Positions 1-7,798 of a stretch of 15,660 nt of DNA are shown in pieces. This DNA comes from Pseudomonadota bacterium (lineage in GTDB: Bacteria > Desulfobacterota > Desulfovibrionia > Desulfovibrionales > Desulfovibrionaceae): positions 1-15,660 of the forward strand of contig JAEYTO010000042.1 in assembly GCA_023433925.1 (NCBI GenBank). Direction: 5' to 3'. A model generated the notes under the pieces. It saw only the letters and a list, made by a program, of their open reading frames with translations, was not told the DNA's origin and ran no database searches. Within the stretch, counting starts at the first letter, position 1. Every line of letters begins with the position of its first letter. The translations under genes were made by a program, and so were the position numbers.

Positions 1-237
1 GCCGTGCAGTCGGGCATGGAGCTGGTGGACCCACTCGGTCTCGCCGAGCATGCGCGGCAGAATGGCCGCCCGCCCGTTGGCGGATTCGGCCAGGGCCAGT
101 GTCAGGTACCTGGCCGGTCGGGAGTGGGGGAAGACGATGACGGCATGCCTCAGCCCGTCGCCATGCTCCTCCAGGAGGTAGTCCCGCAGGCGGCGGATGA
201 AATGCTCCTGCCAGGGGATGAGCACGAACGGGTTCAT
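1..237 (-). CDS. AddB-like helicase/nuclease partner, N-terminal fragment
   Basis: This partial gene runs off the left edge; only the first 79 residues are present. The protein starts MNPFVLIPWQEHFIRRL and continues with a hydrophobic strand IVFPHSRPARYL and then AAILPRMLGETEW. That pattern (a 'PxxR' strand replacing the Walker A loop, then a 'LLPrI' segment) resembles the N-terminus of AddB/RecC-type inactivated helicases that carry a C-terminal PD-(D/E)XK nuclease. The start is well supported: ATG overlaps the TGA of the upstream AddA-like gene as ATGA, and a near-perfect Shine-Dalgarno GGAGGTGA lies about 9 bases upstream. Translational coupling to the AddA-like gene indicates the two subunits form one double-strand-break-processing complex. 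Family assignment rests on a short N-terminus and on context; the nuclease domain is outside the window. Confidence 0.66.
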   Translation of the reverse strand, partial: MNPFVLIPWQEHFIRRLRDYLLEEHGDGLRHAVIVFPHSRPARYLTLALAESANGRAAILPRMLGETEWVHQLHARLHG

Positions 238-3200
238 GCCGCCTCACCTCCGCCCGGGATGATCTCGCGCAATTCGCGCAGGTCCAGGTAGGCCAGGCAG
301 CCCCGCACGGGCCGTCCGTCGGCGCGGGCCACCAGGCGCATGTAGGCCAGGACCTGCTCGCGGTGGCTCGGGGAGGGCAGGCCGGTCTTGAAGTCGATGA
401 CGAGCAGCTCCTTGTCCAGCTCCACGAACAGGTCCATGCGCAGCACCTTGCCGTCCTCGTCCAGCAGGCTGGCCTCGGGTCGGCCGTGGCGCAGCCAGCG
501 GGCGGCCTGGGGCAGGCCCAGGAACCAGCCGAGCCCCTCGCGCAGCTCGGCCGCGACCGGCTCGCGCTGCTCGCCGGGCAGGGGATGGCGGGACAGGGCC
601 TCGGCCACGGCGGCCTCCATGAGCGGCGCGTGCGACGCACCGTCGCCGTCAGGCGCCAGGGCGGCCAGGTGCGCCAGGGCGACATGGAACATGGTGCCCC
701 GCTCGGCCTCGGTGAAGCCGTACTCGGCGTCGGGGCTGAAGTTGCGGTAGACCCGCAACCGGGGCAGCCAGCGCACGAGCGTGTCCACTCCGGCCTCGTG
801 AGCTTCGTCCATGGGCCTGGCTTTGGGGGCGGGCTTCACGACTTCTGGCCTGGGCTCCAGACGGGGAGCCTGGCCGACTTCCAGAACGGCGTCCTCTTCT
901 CCGCAGCCGGCCAGGCCCAGGAGCATGTCCAAGGCTCCGGCCATGTTGCCTCGCGCAAGGTCCGGCGGCGGCACGAAGGCGTGCAGCTCCTCGCTGGCCC
1001 GCGTCCAGGCCACGTAGAGCAGGTTCATCTGCTCCAGGAGCGTCTGGCGCTGGCGCTCCCAATATTTCGGGCCAAGCTCCTTGCGCATGGGCACGAGCAG
1101 GCTGGCCCCGGCCGACGGATCGCCCACCTCGGCCAAGCTCAGTTCAAGCCCCTGGGACCAGTGGTGGAAGGGCACGATGGCCACCGGGAATTCCAGGCCC
1201 TTGGCCTTGTGGATGGTCATGACCCGCACGGCGTCCACGTGCTCGGGCATGGGCAGGCGCTCCTCGCCGCCCTTGCGCCGCCAGAAGTCCAGGAAGGTGG
1301 ACAGGGAGCGGAAGCCGCGCTCCTCGGCCCGGTGGAGCACCTCCAGGAAGCGCAGGGCGAAAGGCTCGTCCTCGGGCCTGCGGCGCAGCGCGCCGAAGAT
1401 GTCCAGGGCGCGCGCCACGAGGTCGTAGGGGCTCATGAGCCCTGCGCGGGACAGGAACGGCCCGAACCATGCCTGCCACAGGTCCGGGAAGTCGCGCCGG
1501 AAGCGCCAGGCCACTCCGGGTACGTCCTGGCCGGCCAGCCAGTCGGCGAACTCCTGGCGGGTCCGGCCGCAGGCGCCCAGGAAAAGCTCCTCGCCCTGCA
1601 CGCATTCCCAAAAAGACAGGCCGTCCAGGGGATAGTCCAGGAAGGACAGGAAGGCCACGAGCTGGCGCACGAGTGGGTGCCGGGCAAGCTCCAGGCTGTT
1701 CTCCGTGACCACGGGCACGTTTTCCTCCAGGAGCCAGCCGGCGACCTGGGCGGCCTGGGAGTTGCTGCGCACGAGCACGGCGATCTCGTCCCAGGCCCGG
1801 CCGCGGCCTTGCAACTCCGCGATCAGGGCCGCGAGCAGCCCGCGCGTCTCCTCCTCCAGTTCGTCCACCGTGGACGCGGCCACGCTGCGCACGCGCACCA
1901 GGCCCACGGTTTCGCGATTCCTGTCCGGGACCTTCTGGCGGCAGCCCGTGAACGAGCGCCACAGGTCCTCGGCAAGCAGGAACTTGGCTTCGTCCGGCGC
2001 GCTGTCCGGGAGCAGGGCCTCGGCCAGAGCCAGGGCGGTGTCGCGCGACTCGAGCAGGCCGAAGAACGTGTTGTTGAACTCAACCACCGTGCGCCTGGAG
2101 CGCCAGTTGTAGGCCAGTTCGTCCAGCTCGGCGCGGGCGATGGCCGTGAGCGAGGGCTCGGAGGCGACCGCCTCGAAGAGCCGCGCCTCGCCGCCGCGCC
2201 AGCCGTAGATGGCCTGCTTCACGTCTCCCACGTAGAGCAGGGAGCCGCCGCGCGACAGACACTCCTGGGCCAGGGGCAGCACGGCCCGCCACTGGTCGCG
2301 GCTCGTATCCTGGAACTCGTCCATGAGCAGATGGCGCAGGCTCACGCCCATGCGGCAGAAGGCTTCGGGCACGCCGCCGTCATGGCCGAGCAGGCGCGAG
2401 ACGAGCATGGGCCAGGCCGAGGCGAGCACCAGCCCCAGCTCGCGCTCCTGGGCCGAGAGCCGGTCCAGGAGCAGGTGCGAGAGTTCCAGAAAGGGGGCCA
2501 GCCTGCCCGCGCCGGACAAGGCGGCCCACATGGTGCGCCAGGTGGCGGCCTGCTCGCGCAGGCGGGCGTAGGCTTCCTCCAGCTCTGGCGTGGCCAGGCC
2601 CTGGCAGGCCTTGGGCAGGCAGGCCGCGATGCTGTCCTTGGAGGCGTAGACCGAGTCCTTGGGCTCATCCTCGGGCCGGGAGGCGAGACAATGATCCAGG
2701 TACTTGCGGAAGTTGGCCAAGGGCTTGAGTTCGCAGGCCGTCAGGGCCGAGTCCATGTCCGCGGCGGTTCGGGCGAAGTCCGCATGGCAGGCCGCCAGCA
2801 GGGAGGACAGCTCGGCTGGATCGCTCAGAGGGCGGCACGGGCTGCGCAGGATGTAGGCGAACACGCTCTTGAGCCTGTCGCGCAGTCTGTCCTGGAGCCA
2901 GAAGCCGTTCGCGCGCTCCAGATGCACGAGGGCGTCCACGGCCTGCTCCAGGAGCGCGGCCTCGTGGCGGCCCGGATCGCGGGCAACGGCCAGCAGTGTG
3001 TCGTAGAGCGGGCCGAAAAGCTCCTCGTCGTCGAACACGGCCTCGAAGTCCGGCGGCAGGCCCAGATCCAGGGCGAACATCTGCACGAGGCGGCTGAGCA
3101 GGCTGTCGATGGTGCGGATGTTGAGCAGGTGGTAGTGGCGCAGGATGCGCTCCAGGAACAGGCCGGCCTGGTCCGGCGTCCAGGCCTGGGCCGGCGTGGA

Positions 3201-3449
3201 CTCAAGCCCCAGGGCGCGGCTCTTGAGCGCGGCCACCACGCGCTCCTTCATCTCGGTCGCGGCCTTGTTGGTGAAGGTCACGGCCAGGATCTCGGGCCAG
3301 GCGAAGCCGCCGGCGTCCTCGGCGCCGCAGGCGGATGGGGGGATGAAGGGCCGCGAGGCGCGCAGAAGCTCCAGGAAGCGCCGCGTCAGGGCGAAGGTCT
3401 TGCCCGAGCCGGCCGAAGCCCGGATCTGCGTGAAGCGCGGCCCGTCCAT
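234..3449 (-). CDS. UvrD/RecB-type helicase-nuclease, AddA-like
   Basis: A complete 1071-residue superfamily 1 helicase with a C-terminal RecB-like nuclease, predicted to unwind and resect double-strand breaks for RecA-dependent repair in the cytoplasm. Visible motifs in order: Walker A ASAGSGKT (11-18); motif Ia AVTFTNKAATEM (56-67); motif II LLMDEFQDTS (about 374-383); motif III GDVKQAIYGWRGG (about 406-418); motif IV NWRSRR; motif V TIHKAKGLEF (about 742-752); motif VI LLYVAWTRA (about 809-818). The nuclease domain has RMD, then VIDFKTG, then a Q-x3-Y helix (about 1003-1035), so the D, D-x-K and Q/Y elements of the family are all present. Length is slightly short for AddA (about 1,150-1,250). 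The start ATG lies 4 bases after the permease stop, with GGAG about 10 bases upstream inside that gene. AddA fits better than RecB because the partner is AddB-like, but orthology is not proven. Confidence 0.9.
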   Translation of the reverse strand: MDGPRFTQIRASAGSGKTFALTRRFLELLRASRPFIPPSACGAEDAGGFAWPEILAVTFTNKAATEMKERVVAALKSRALGLESTPAQAWTPDQAGLFLERILRHYHLLNIRTIDSLLSRLVQMFALDLGLPPDFEAVFDDEELFGPLYDTLLAVARDPGRHEAALLEQAVDALVHLERANGFWLQDRLRDRLKSVFAYILRSPCRPLSDPAELSSLLAACHADFARTAADMDSALTACELKPLANFRKYLDHCLASRPEDEPKDSVYASKDSIAACLPKACQGLATPELEEAYARLREQAATWRTMWAALSGAGRLAPFLELSHLLLDRLSAQERELGLVLASAWPMLVSRLLGHDGGVPEAFCRMGVSLRHLLMDEFQDTSRDQWRAVLPLAQECLSRGGSLLYVGDVKQAIYGWRGGEARLFEAVASEPSLTAIARAELDELAYNWRSRRTVVEFNNTFFGLLESRDTALALAEALLPDSAPDEAKFLLAEDLWRSFTGCRQKVPDRNRETVGLVRVRSVAASTVDELEEETRGLLAALIAELQGRGRAWDEIAVLVRSNSQAAQVAGWLLEENVPVVTENSLELARHPLVRQLVAFLSFLDYPLDGLSFWECVQGEELFLGACGRTRQEFADWLAGQDVPGVAWRFRRDFPDLWQAWFGPFLSRAGLMSPYDLVARALDIFGALRRRPEDEPFALRFLEVLHRAEERGFRSLSTFLDFWRRKGGEERLPMPEHVDAVRVMTIHKAKGLEFPVAIVPFHHWSQGLELSLAEVGDPSAGASLLVPMRKELGPKYWERQRQTLLEQMNLLYVAWTRASEELHAFVPPPDLARGNMAGALDMLLGLAGCGEEDAVLEVGQAPRLEPRPEVVKPAPKARPMDEAHEAGVDTLVRWLPRLRVYRNFSPDAEYGFTEAERGTMFHVALAHLAALAPDGDGASHAPLMEAAVAEALSRHPLPGEQREPVAAELREGLGWFLGLPQAARWLRHGRPEASLLDEDGKVLRMDLFVELDKELLVIDFKTGLPSPSHREQVLAYMRLVARADGRPVRGCLAYLDLRELREIIPGGGEAA

Positions 3450-3453
3450 GGGC

Positions 3454-4350
3454 TCAGGCTCCGGCGCGGCTGGGCATGGCGGCGGGTTGCCCGCGGCGCG
3501 CGCCGCCGACCACCGCGAGCAGCACGGCCAGGAGGATCAGCCCGGCTCCCGCATAGCCCAGCGGCGTGAAGGTCTCCTGCCACAGGAAGTAGGCCAGCAT
3601 GCTGGCGAACAGCGGCTCCAGCGTGGCCACCACCGAGGCGCGCGTTGCCTCCAGGTGACGCAGGCCGGCGTAGTAAATCGAATAGGCCAGGTAGGTCGAC
3701 AGGAAGGCCACGGCGAGCACCGAGGCCCAGGCCTGCCACGGGTGGGCCGTGAAGCTGAAGAATGGCGTCATGGCCAGCGCGCCCACGGGCAGGGCGTACA
3801 GGAACAGGGTCGGCGTGCGGTAGCGGTGCAGGTAGCGCTTCCCGAAGATGTAATAGAGGGCATAGGTCAGCCCCGAAAGCAGGCCGAAGAGGATGGCCGG
3901 GGCGTTGAAGCTCGTGCCGCCCGACCAGTCCGGGCCGAGGCTGATGCCGGCCACGCCGATGATGGTCAGGGCCACGGCCGCGAGTTTGGTCGGTCCCAGG
4001 GGCTCTCCGAGCCACAGGCGCGACATGACCGCGACCCAGGCCGGCGCCGTGTACAGAAGCACCGAGGCCAATGCGGCCCCACCGGCGCGCACGGCCAGGG
4101 CGTAGGAGCCGAATAGGCCGGCGATGCCGACCACGCCGAAGGCGAGCACCACGGGCAGGTCCGCGCGCTCGATACGCATCCGGCCCATGGACCTGGCCTG
4201 GGCGGCGAAGAAGACCCAGGCCAGACTCGAGCGCCAGAAGGCCGCCTCCAGCGGCGGCATGCCGGCCTCGAAGGCGTAGCGCGAGATCGGTCCTATGAGG
4301 CCCCAGAGCACGGCGGCCAGAATCACGTAGAGATATCCCTTTAACTGCAC
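3454..4350 (-). CDS. EamA/DMT-family permease
   Basis: A 298-residue integral membrane protein of the drug/metabolite transporter superfamily, located in the cytoplasmic membrane. It shows the family's two tandem five-helix EamA halves, about ten hydrophobic segments in all. The start reads MQLKGYLYVILAAVLWGLIG, typical of helix 1. The second half ends with the diagnostic stretch ASVVATLEPLFASMLAYFLW and a final helix GLILLAVLLAVVGG, followed by a short basic tail. The substrate cannot be told; family members export amino acids, nucleotides or other metabolites. The start codon is GTG, with AGGA about 9 bases upstream and no in-frame ATG nearby. It is the first gene of the minus-strand cluster and ends only 4 bases before the AddA-like gene, so the two are probably co-transcribed although no functional link is evident. 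Confidence 0.88.
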   Translation of the reverse strand: MQLKGYLYVILAAVLWGLIGPISRYAFEAGMPPLEAAFWRSSLAWVFFAAQARSMGRMRIERADLPVVLAFGVVGIAGLFGSYALAVRAGGAALASVLLYTAPAWVAVMSRLWLGEPLGPTKLAAVALTIIGVAGISLGPDWSGGTSFNAPAILFGLLSGLTYALYYIFGKRYLHRYRTPTLFLYALPVGALAMTPFFSFTAHPWQAWASVLAVAFLSTYLAYSIYYAGLRHLEATRASVVATLEPLFASMLAYFLWQETFTPLGYAGAGLILLAVLLAVVGGARRGQPAAMPSRAGA

Positions 4351-4574
4351 GGTCTTGTTTCCTGGTGAGCGGCGGTAGCGGATGCCGCCGGCATCCGGTT
4401 CGGGTGCGGCCTGGCGGAGCAGGTGGAAAGGCCTTTCTAGGCAGAGCGCCGCTGGTTTGGCAAGAGCCGGCCCCCGCTGCCGGAGAAAGCCCTGCCGGGC
4501 AGCACCCGGCGGGGCTTGTCATCGATCCTGGCCGGGGCGCATCCCGCCTCTTGCTCTCCACGCCGTCTCGCGGC
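4351..4574. other. Intergenic spacer between permease and AsmA-family gene
   Basis: The 224-base non-coding spacer between two minus-strand genes contains the terminator-like hairpin and presumably the promoter of the permease cluster. I see no convincing -35/-10 pair and no small gene with a ribosome binding site. Confidence 0.5.
4487..4517 (-). terminator. Candidate intrinsic terminator after the AsmA-family gene
   Basis: A 13-base inverted repeat (arms 4487-4499 and 4505-4517) with a 5-base loop lies about 58 bases beyond the AsmA-family stop codon. On the minus strand the stem has one A/C mismatch and its right end runs into GGGCTTTCTCC, a short imperfect U-tract. On the plus strand the mismatch would be a U-G wobble, but there is no plus-strand gene to end here. 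It sits between two minus-strand genes and would insulate the permease-addA-addB cluster from asmA transcription. Confidence 0.55.
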
Positions 4575-7500
4575 CTACTTCTTCCCGCCTCCGAACAGGC
4601 CGCCAAGGCCTTCCTCCAACGCCTTGCCCAGGTCCTGGCCTTCGGGGCTGGCGGGTTTTTTCGCCGCGCCGGAATCCTTGGGCTGGCCGCCGGGCGCAGG
4701 CTGCTTCTGCCCGCCGCCGAGCACGTCCCCGAGCCCTCCGGGGAGCTTGCCGCCAAGCTGCTTCTGCAGCTCCTTTTGCGCCGCGCCCGTGGCCTGCTGC
4801 TGCAAGATCTTCTGGAAGGCCTGCTCGTCCACGGCCAGCTTGAGGCTCGACAGGTCCGTGTACGAGCCCGTGAGCGCAAGCGGCATGGTGTTCACCGGCA
4901 GGCCCTTGATCTTGGGGAACTTGTCCGAGACCATGTTCAGGGGCAGCCGGACTTCCTTGCTGTCGAGGCTGGCGCTGCCGCCGCTGGACTCGACCTTGGA
5001 CTGCGGCGTGGCCATGAACAGCCGCTTGAAGTTCAGGTCGCCCTGCTTGATGAGGAAGCTGGCCCCGAGCTGGTCGAACTCCGTGACCTTGTTCAGGGAG
5101 CCCGAGGTCGCGCTGCCCAAGAGCTGGCTCACCGCGCCCGGAACAAGGGTGAAGCCGCGCAGGACGCCGTGGCGAATCGTGACGTCGCCCGAGCCGTTGA
5201 GCGTCTTGACGATCGTGTCCAGGGCCCCCTGACCGCTGAAGTCGAGCTTGGCCGTGGTGCTGCCGCCGATCCAGCCCAGCTTGCCCAAGTAGTCCTGGAG
5301 CAGGGGGCCGATCTGGAGGTTGGCGATGTCCAAGGCCAGGGACGGGTCGCTGATCTGCTCGCGCAACGTCGCGCCGCCCACGGCCTTGACGGAGCCCTTG
5401 TACATCGTGGCGGTCAGCGGATCGACGCGGAACACGCCGTCCTTGCCCCGCACGGTCATGCGGATGTCGCTGGCCTTGACGTTCATGGCCTGGAACTGGC
5501 CCACGGTCACGGCGCCGTTGACCGTCATCCGCTGGAGCATGCCCGGCTCGGCGGGTTTCTTCTCGCCCGGCGCGGGAGCCGGAGCCGGAGCGGGTTTGCC
5601 GGCCTTGGTCTCGGGCGGCATGTAGCGGTCCACGTTGAGCCGGTTGGCGGCCAGGGTGAAGGCCACATCGGGCCGCTCGAAGCCCTTGATCGTGGCCTTG
5701 CCCGTGAGCACGGTCTCGTCGAGCCGCGCTTCGAGCTTGGAAACGGCCAGCGAATCCTGGCTGGCGCTGTAGTCAAGCCTGGCCGAGGCCTGCCGCAAGG
5801 CCTTGGGGTCGCTCGTCTTGAGCGGCTCGCCGGTCATGATGCGCACAAGCTCGCCGGGGTTGAACTCGGCCACGTTGAGCGTGCCTTGAATGGCGGCCTT
5901 GTCCAGCAGGTTCCTGCCCTGGGCCGAGCCCGTGACGTTCACGTCATAGGCCTTGGCCTCGAAGCGCGGCAGGTCCAGGTTGCCCTTGATCCAGTTCACG
6001 CCCACGGTCTCGGCGTCGAAGCCGAGTTCGGCCTTGCCCGCGGGCAGCGAGGCGCCGCTCGCCGTGGCCGCCAGGGCCAGCTTCCTGAGCTGCGCCAGGC
6101 CTTCGGCCCAGTCTATACGCGCGGCGGCGGACAGGTTGGCCTTGCCGGAAATCGTCTCGGACTGCTTCGCGGCCTGACCTGAACCCTGCGCGGCGGCAAT
6201 GGCCGCGCCAGGCCGGTCCATGGTGAACGTGGCGTCGAGCTTGAGCGCGTCGATCTCGGCCAGGCTCTTGGCCCAGTTCACGACGGTATCGGCGGCCAGC
6301 GCCGCGTTTCCGGAGATCGACTGCGCGCCGTTCTGATCCAGCGTGTTCAGCCTGAAGTCCGTATCCACCCGCACGCCCTTGATTTTGGCGAAGCTATTGA
6401 TCCAGTTCACGTCGGCATCCGTGGCCAGGACCAGCCTGCCGTTGACGGACTGCTCCTGGCCTTGCTTCTCGCCGGGCATGGTCAGCTTGTAGCTCGTGTC
6501 CAGCTTCAGGCCGGCGAGGTTGGCCAAGCCTTTGACCCAGTTCACGTCGGCGTCGCCCGCCAGGTCCAGGCGGCCGTTGACGGACTGCTTGCCTCCGCCG
6601 GGCTGGGAAGGGTCGGCCATGTTCACGGCGTAGTCGGTCCTCAAGGCCAGGCCGTTGACACGGGCCGCGCTTTCGACCCAGCGCACCACGGCGTCCGCCC
6701 CGAGGGTGCTCCGCGCCGTCACGCTCTGCGTCTTGCGGCCGCCCTGCACGGACTGCTCCGTGCCGACGCGCATGTCCGAGGTGAGCTTGAGGCCCTGGAC
6801 GTCGGCCACGCCCTGGCCCCAGTCGGTCAGCGCGTTGGCGGTCACGGCCAGCGTGCCGGCGACGGTCTGGACCGCGCCCTCGGATTGCTGCACGAGCTTG
6901 TCGATGTTGAGCTTGAGGGTGGTCCGTTCGGTGCGCGCGGTCTTCTGGTCCATGTTGAGCGTGACGGTGGAGCTCAGCTCCAGGATGCCGCCGGCCTGGG
7001 GCTTGGAGGCCGTGAAGGCGCAGCTCGCGGAAACCGGGAAGGGCCGCGGCTGGCCCTGCATGGACAGCTCGCCCACCTCGACGTTCAGTTCGCGGACCTC
7101 GTAGCGCTCATCGGCCTGCATGTCGTTCCAGACGAGCAACCCATTCTCGACCTCCAGGCCGGCCAGCTCGATGGATTCGAGCGGGCTTTTGCCCGGCTCG
7201 CCCGGCTCGGCGGGCTTTTCCGGGGGCTGCGCGGTCGCCTGGCGCTCCATGTGCTCCTGGATGTCCTGCCAGTTGGTGCGGCCCTGCTTGTCCTTGGCCA
7301 GGCGGATCACCGGGTCCTGGATCACGACCCTGCCCATCTCCACCCGGCGGCTCAGGAGCGGCAGGAGCTTGACGCGCACCTGCGCGCCCAGCACTTCGGC
7401 CATGGGCTCGTCGCCGAAGCCCTGGGCGTTGGCCAGCCGCATCCTGCCGATGTCCAACCCGAGCCAGGGGAATACGGACAGATCGATGTCGCCCAGGATG

Positions 7501-7655
7501 GCGAACTCGCGGCCCGTGGCCTTCTGGACCTCCTGGGCGATGCGGCCCTTGTACTTGTTGGGGTCCACCACCAGGGGCAGCACGATGGCCGCGACGACCA
7601 CCAGCGCCACGAGCGCCCCGGCCACGATGAGCACGATCTTGAGAGGCTTGCGCAT
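4575..7655 (-). CDS. AsmA-family periplasmic protein with internal repeats
   Basis: A 1026-residue protein. A single N-terminal membrane anchor (about residues 6-29, KIVLIVAGALVALVVVAAIV) is followed by the AsmA N-terminal signature: DPNKYKGRIAQEVQKATGRE, then DIDLSVFPWLGLDIG and GRMRLANAQGFG. A Pro/Ala linker (about 672-705) leads to an AsmA-like C-terminal region (about 705-930) and a Gly/Lys/Pro-rich low-complexity tail ending GLGGLFGGGKK. AsmA, TamB and YhdP relatives are inner-membrane-anchored periplasmic proteins with repeating beta-grooves, implicated in moving phospholipid or maintaining the outer membrane; a similar role is inferred. Residues 267-565 are seven degenerate repeats. 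The start at 7655 is chosen because GGAGA precedes it by 5 bases and the anchor begins at once. An upstream in-frame ATG at 7796 would add 47 non-hydrophobic residues and overlap the divergent promoter. Confidence 0.88.
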   Translation of the reverse strand: MRKPLKIVLIVAGALVALVVVAAIVLPLVVDPNKYKGRIAQEVQKATGREFAILGDIDLSVFPWLGLDIGRMRLANAQGFGDEPMAEVLGAQVRVKLLPLLSRRVEMGRVVIQDPVIRLAKDKQGRTNWQDIQEHMERQATAQPPEKPAEPGEPGKSPLESIELAGLEVENGLLVWNDMQADERYEVRELNVEVGELSMQGQPRPFPVSASCAFTASKPQAGGILELSSTVTLNMDQKTARTERTTLKLNIDKLVQQSEGAVQTVAGTLAVTANALTDWGQGVADVQGLKLTSDMRVGTEQSVQGGRKTQSVTARSTLGADAVVRWVESAARVNGLALRTDYAVNMADPSQPGGGKQSVNGRLDLAGDADVNWVKGLANLAGLKLDTSYKLTMPGEKQGQEQSVNGRLVLATDADVNWINSFAKIKGVRVDTDFRLNTLDQNGAQSISGNAALAADTVVNWAKSLAEIDALKLDATFTMDRPGAAIAAAQGSGQAAKQSETISGKANLSAAARIDWAEGLAQLRKLALAATASGASLPAGKAELGFDAETVGVNWIKGNLDLPRFEAKAYDVNVTGSAQGRNLLDKAAIQGTLNVAEFNPGELVRIMTGEPLKTSDPKALRQASARLDYSASQDSLAVSKLEARLDETVLTGKATIKGFERPDVAFTLAANRLNVDRYMPPETKAGKPAPAPAPAPGEKKPAEPGMLQRMTVNGAVTVGQFQAMNVKASDIRMTVRGKDGVFRVDPLTATMYKGSVKAVGGATLREQISDPSLALDIANLQIGPLLQDYLGKLGWIGGSTTAKLDFSGQGALDTIVKTLNGSGDVTIRHGVLRGFTLVPGAVSQLLGSATSGSLNKVTEFDQLGASFLIKQGDLNFKRLFMATPQSKVESSGGSASLDSKEVRLPLNMVSDKFPKIKGLPVNTMPLALTGSYTDLSSLKLAVDEQAFQKILQQQATGAAQKELQKQLGGKLPGGLGDVLGGGQKQPAPGGQPKDSGAAKKPASPEGQDLGKALEEGLGGLFGGGKK
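5961..6857 (-). repeat. Seven-unit degenerate repeat inside the AsmA-family protein
   Basis: Residues about 267-565 hold seven units of roughly 41-55 residues, the last truncated. The consensus is approximately G-x-L-x-L-a-x-D-a-x-V-n-W-v-k-g-L-A-x-l-x-g-L-k-L-d-t-x-y, ending in QSVNG. The central Trp is kept in all seven: TDWGQG, VRWVES, VNWVKG, VNWINS, VNWAKS, IDWAEG, VNWIKG. Units 3 and 4 are the most alike (DADVNWVKG and DADVNWINS, each followed after the next strand by L-D-T or V-D-T). The repeats are visible at protein level with only moderate DNA similarity, so the duplication is not recent, apart from possible local homogenisation. Confidence 0.8.
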
Positions 7656-7706
7656 TGCATTCTCCGGCAGGAAGTGACTCGGTCCGCCGCCTTGGGCCAT
7701 GGATGG

Positions 7707-7737
7707 AGCATATCCTCCCTTTGGCCGGGGCTGGCAA
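7707..7737 (-). promoter_or_regulatory. Candidate sigma70-like promoter for the AsmA-family gene
   Basis: On the minus strand, TTGCCA (7732-7737) is followed after 19 bases by TATGCT (7707-7712). It lies about 50 bases upstream of the AsmA-family start. The long spacer and imperfect -10 make this a weak candidate. Confidence 0.3.
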
Positions 7738-7762
7738 GATGCCGCCTGACGTGACGCGGCCC

Positions 7763-7792
7763 TTGTCAGGGCCGATTGGGTGAAGCTATCAT
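7763..7792 (+). promoter_or_regulatory. Strong sigma70-like promoter immediately before the pseudouridine synthase
   Basis: TTGTCA (7763-7768; 5 of 6 to TTGACA) and TATCAT (7787-7792; 5 of 6 to TATAAT) are 18 bases apart. The -10 box ends 6 bases before the ATG at 7799, so transcription would begin at or within a base or two of the start codon. A 7-base inverted repeat, CGGCCCT (7757-7763) and AGGGCCG (7768-7774), overlaps the -35 box and could be an operator or chance. Confidence 0.6.
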
Positions 7793-7798
7793 CCACGC

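Noticed and set aside
363..3569. A very long plus-strand open frame (over 1,000 codons) antisense to the AddA-like gene
   Set aside because: It is a by-product of GC-biased third positions in the real gene. Its translation is Gly/Gln/His/Ala-rich with no domains, while the minus strand has every helicase and nuclease motif.
4365..6182. Long plus-strand open frames antisense to the AsmA-family gene (also 6462-7754)
   Set aside because: Low-complexity Leu/Gly/Ala/Arg translations without ribosome binding sites; the minus strand encodes a coherent anchored AsmA protein.
7656..7796. Upstream extension of the AsmA-family protein to an ATG at 7796
   Set aside because: It adds 47 residues before the membrane anchor, lacks a ribosome binding site and overlaps the divergent promoter; the start at 7655 has GGAGA 5 bases upstream.
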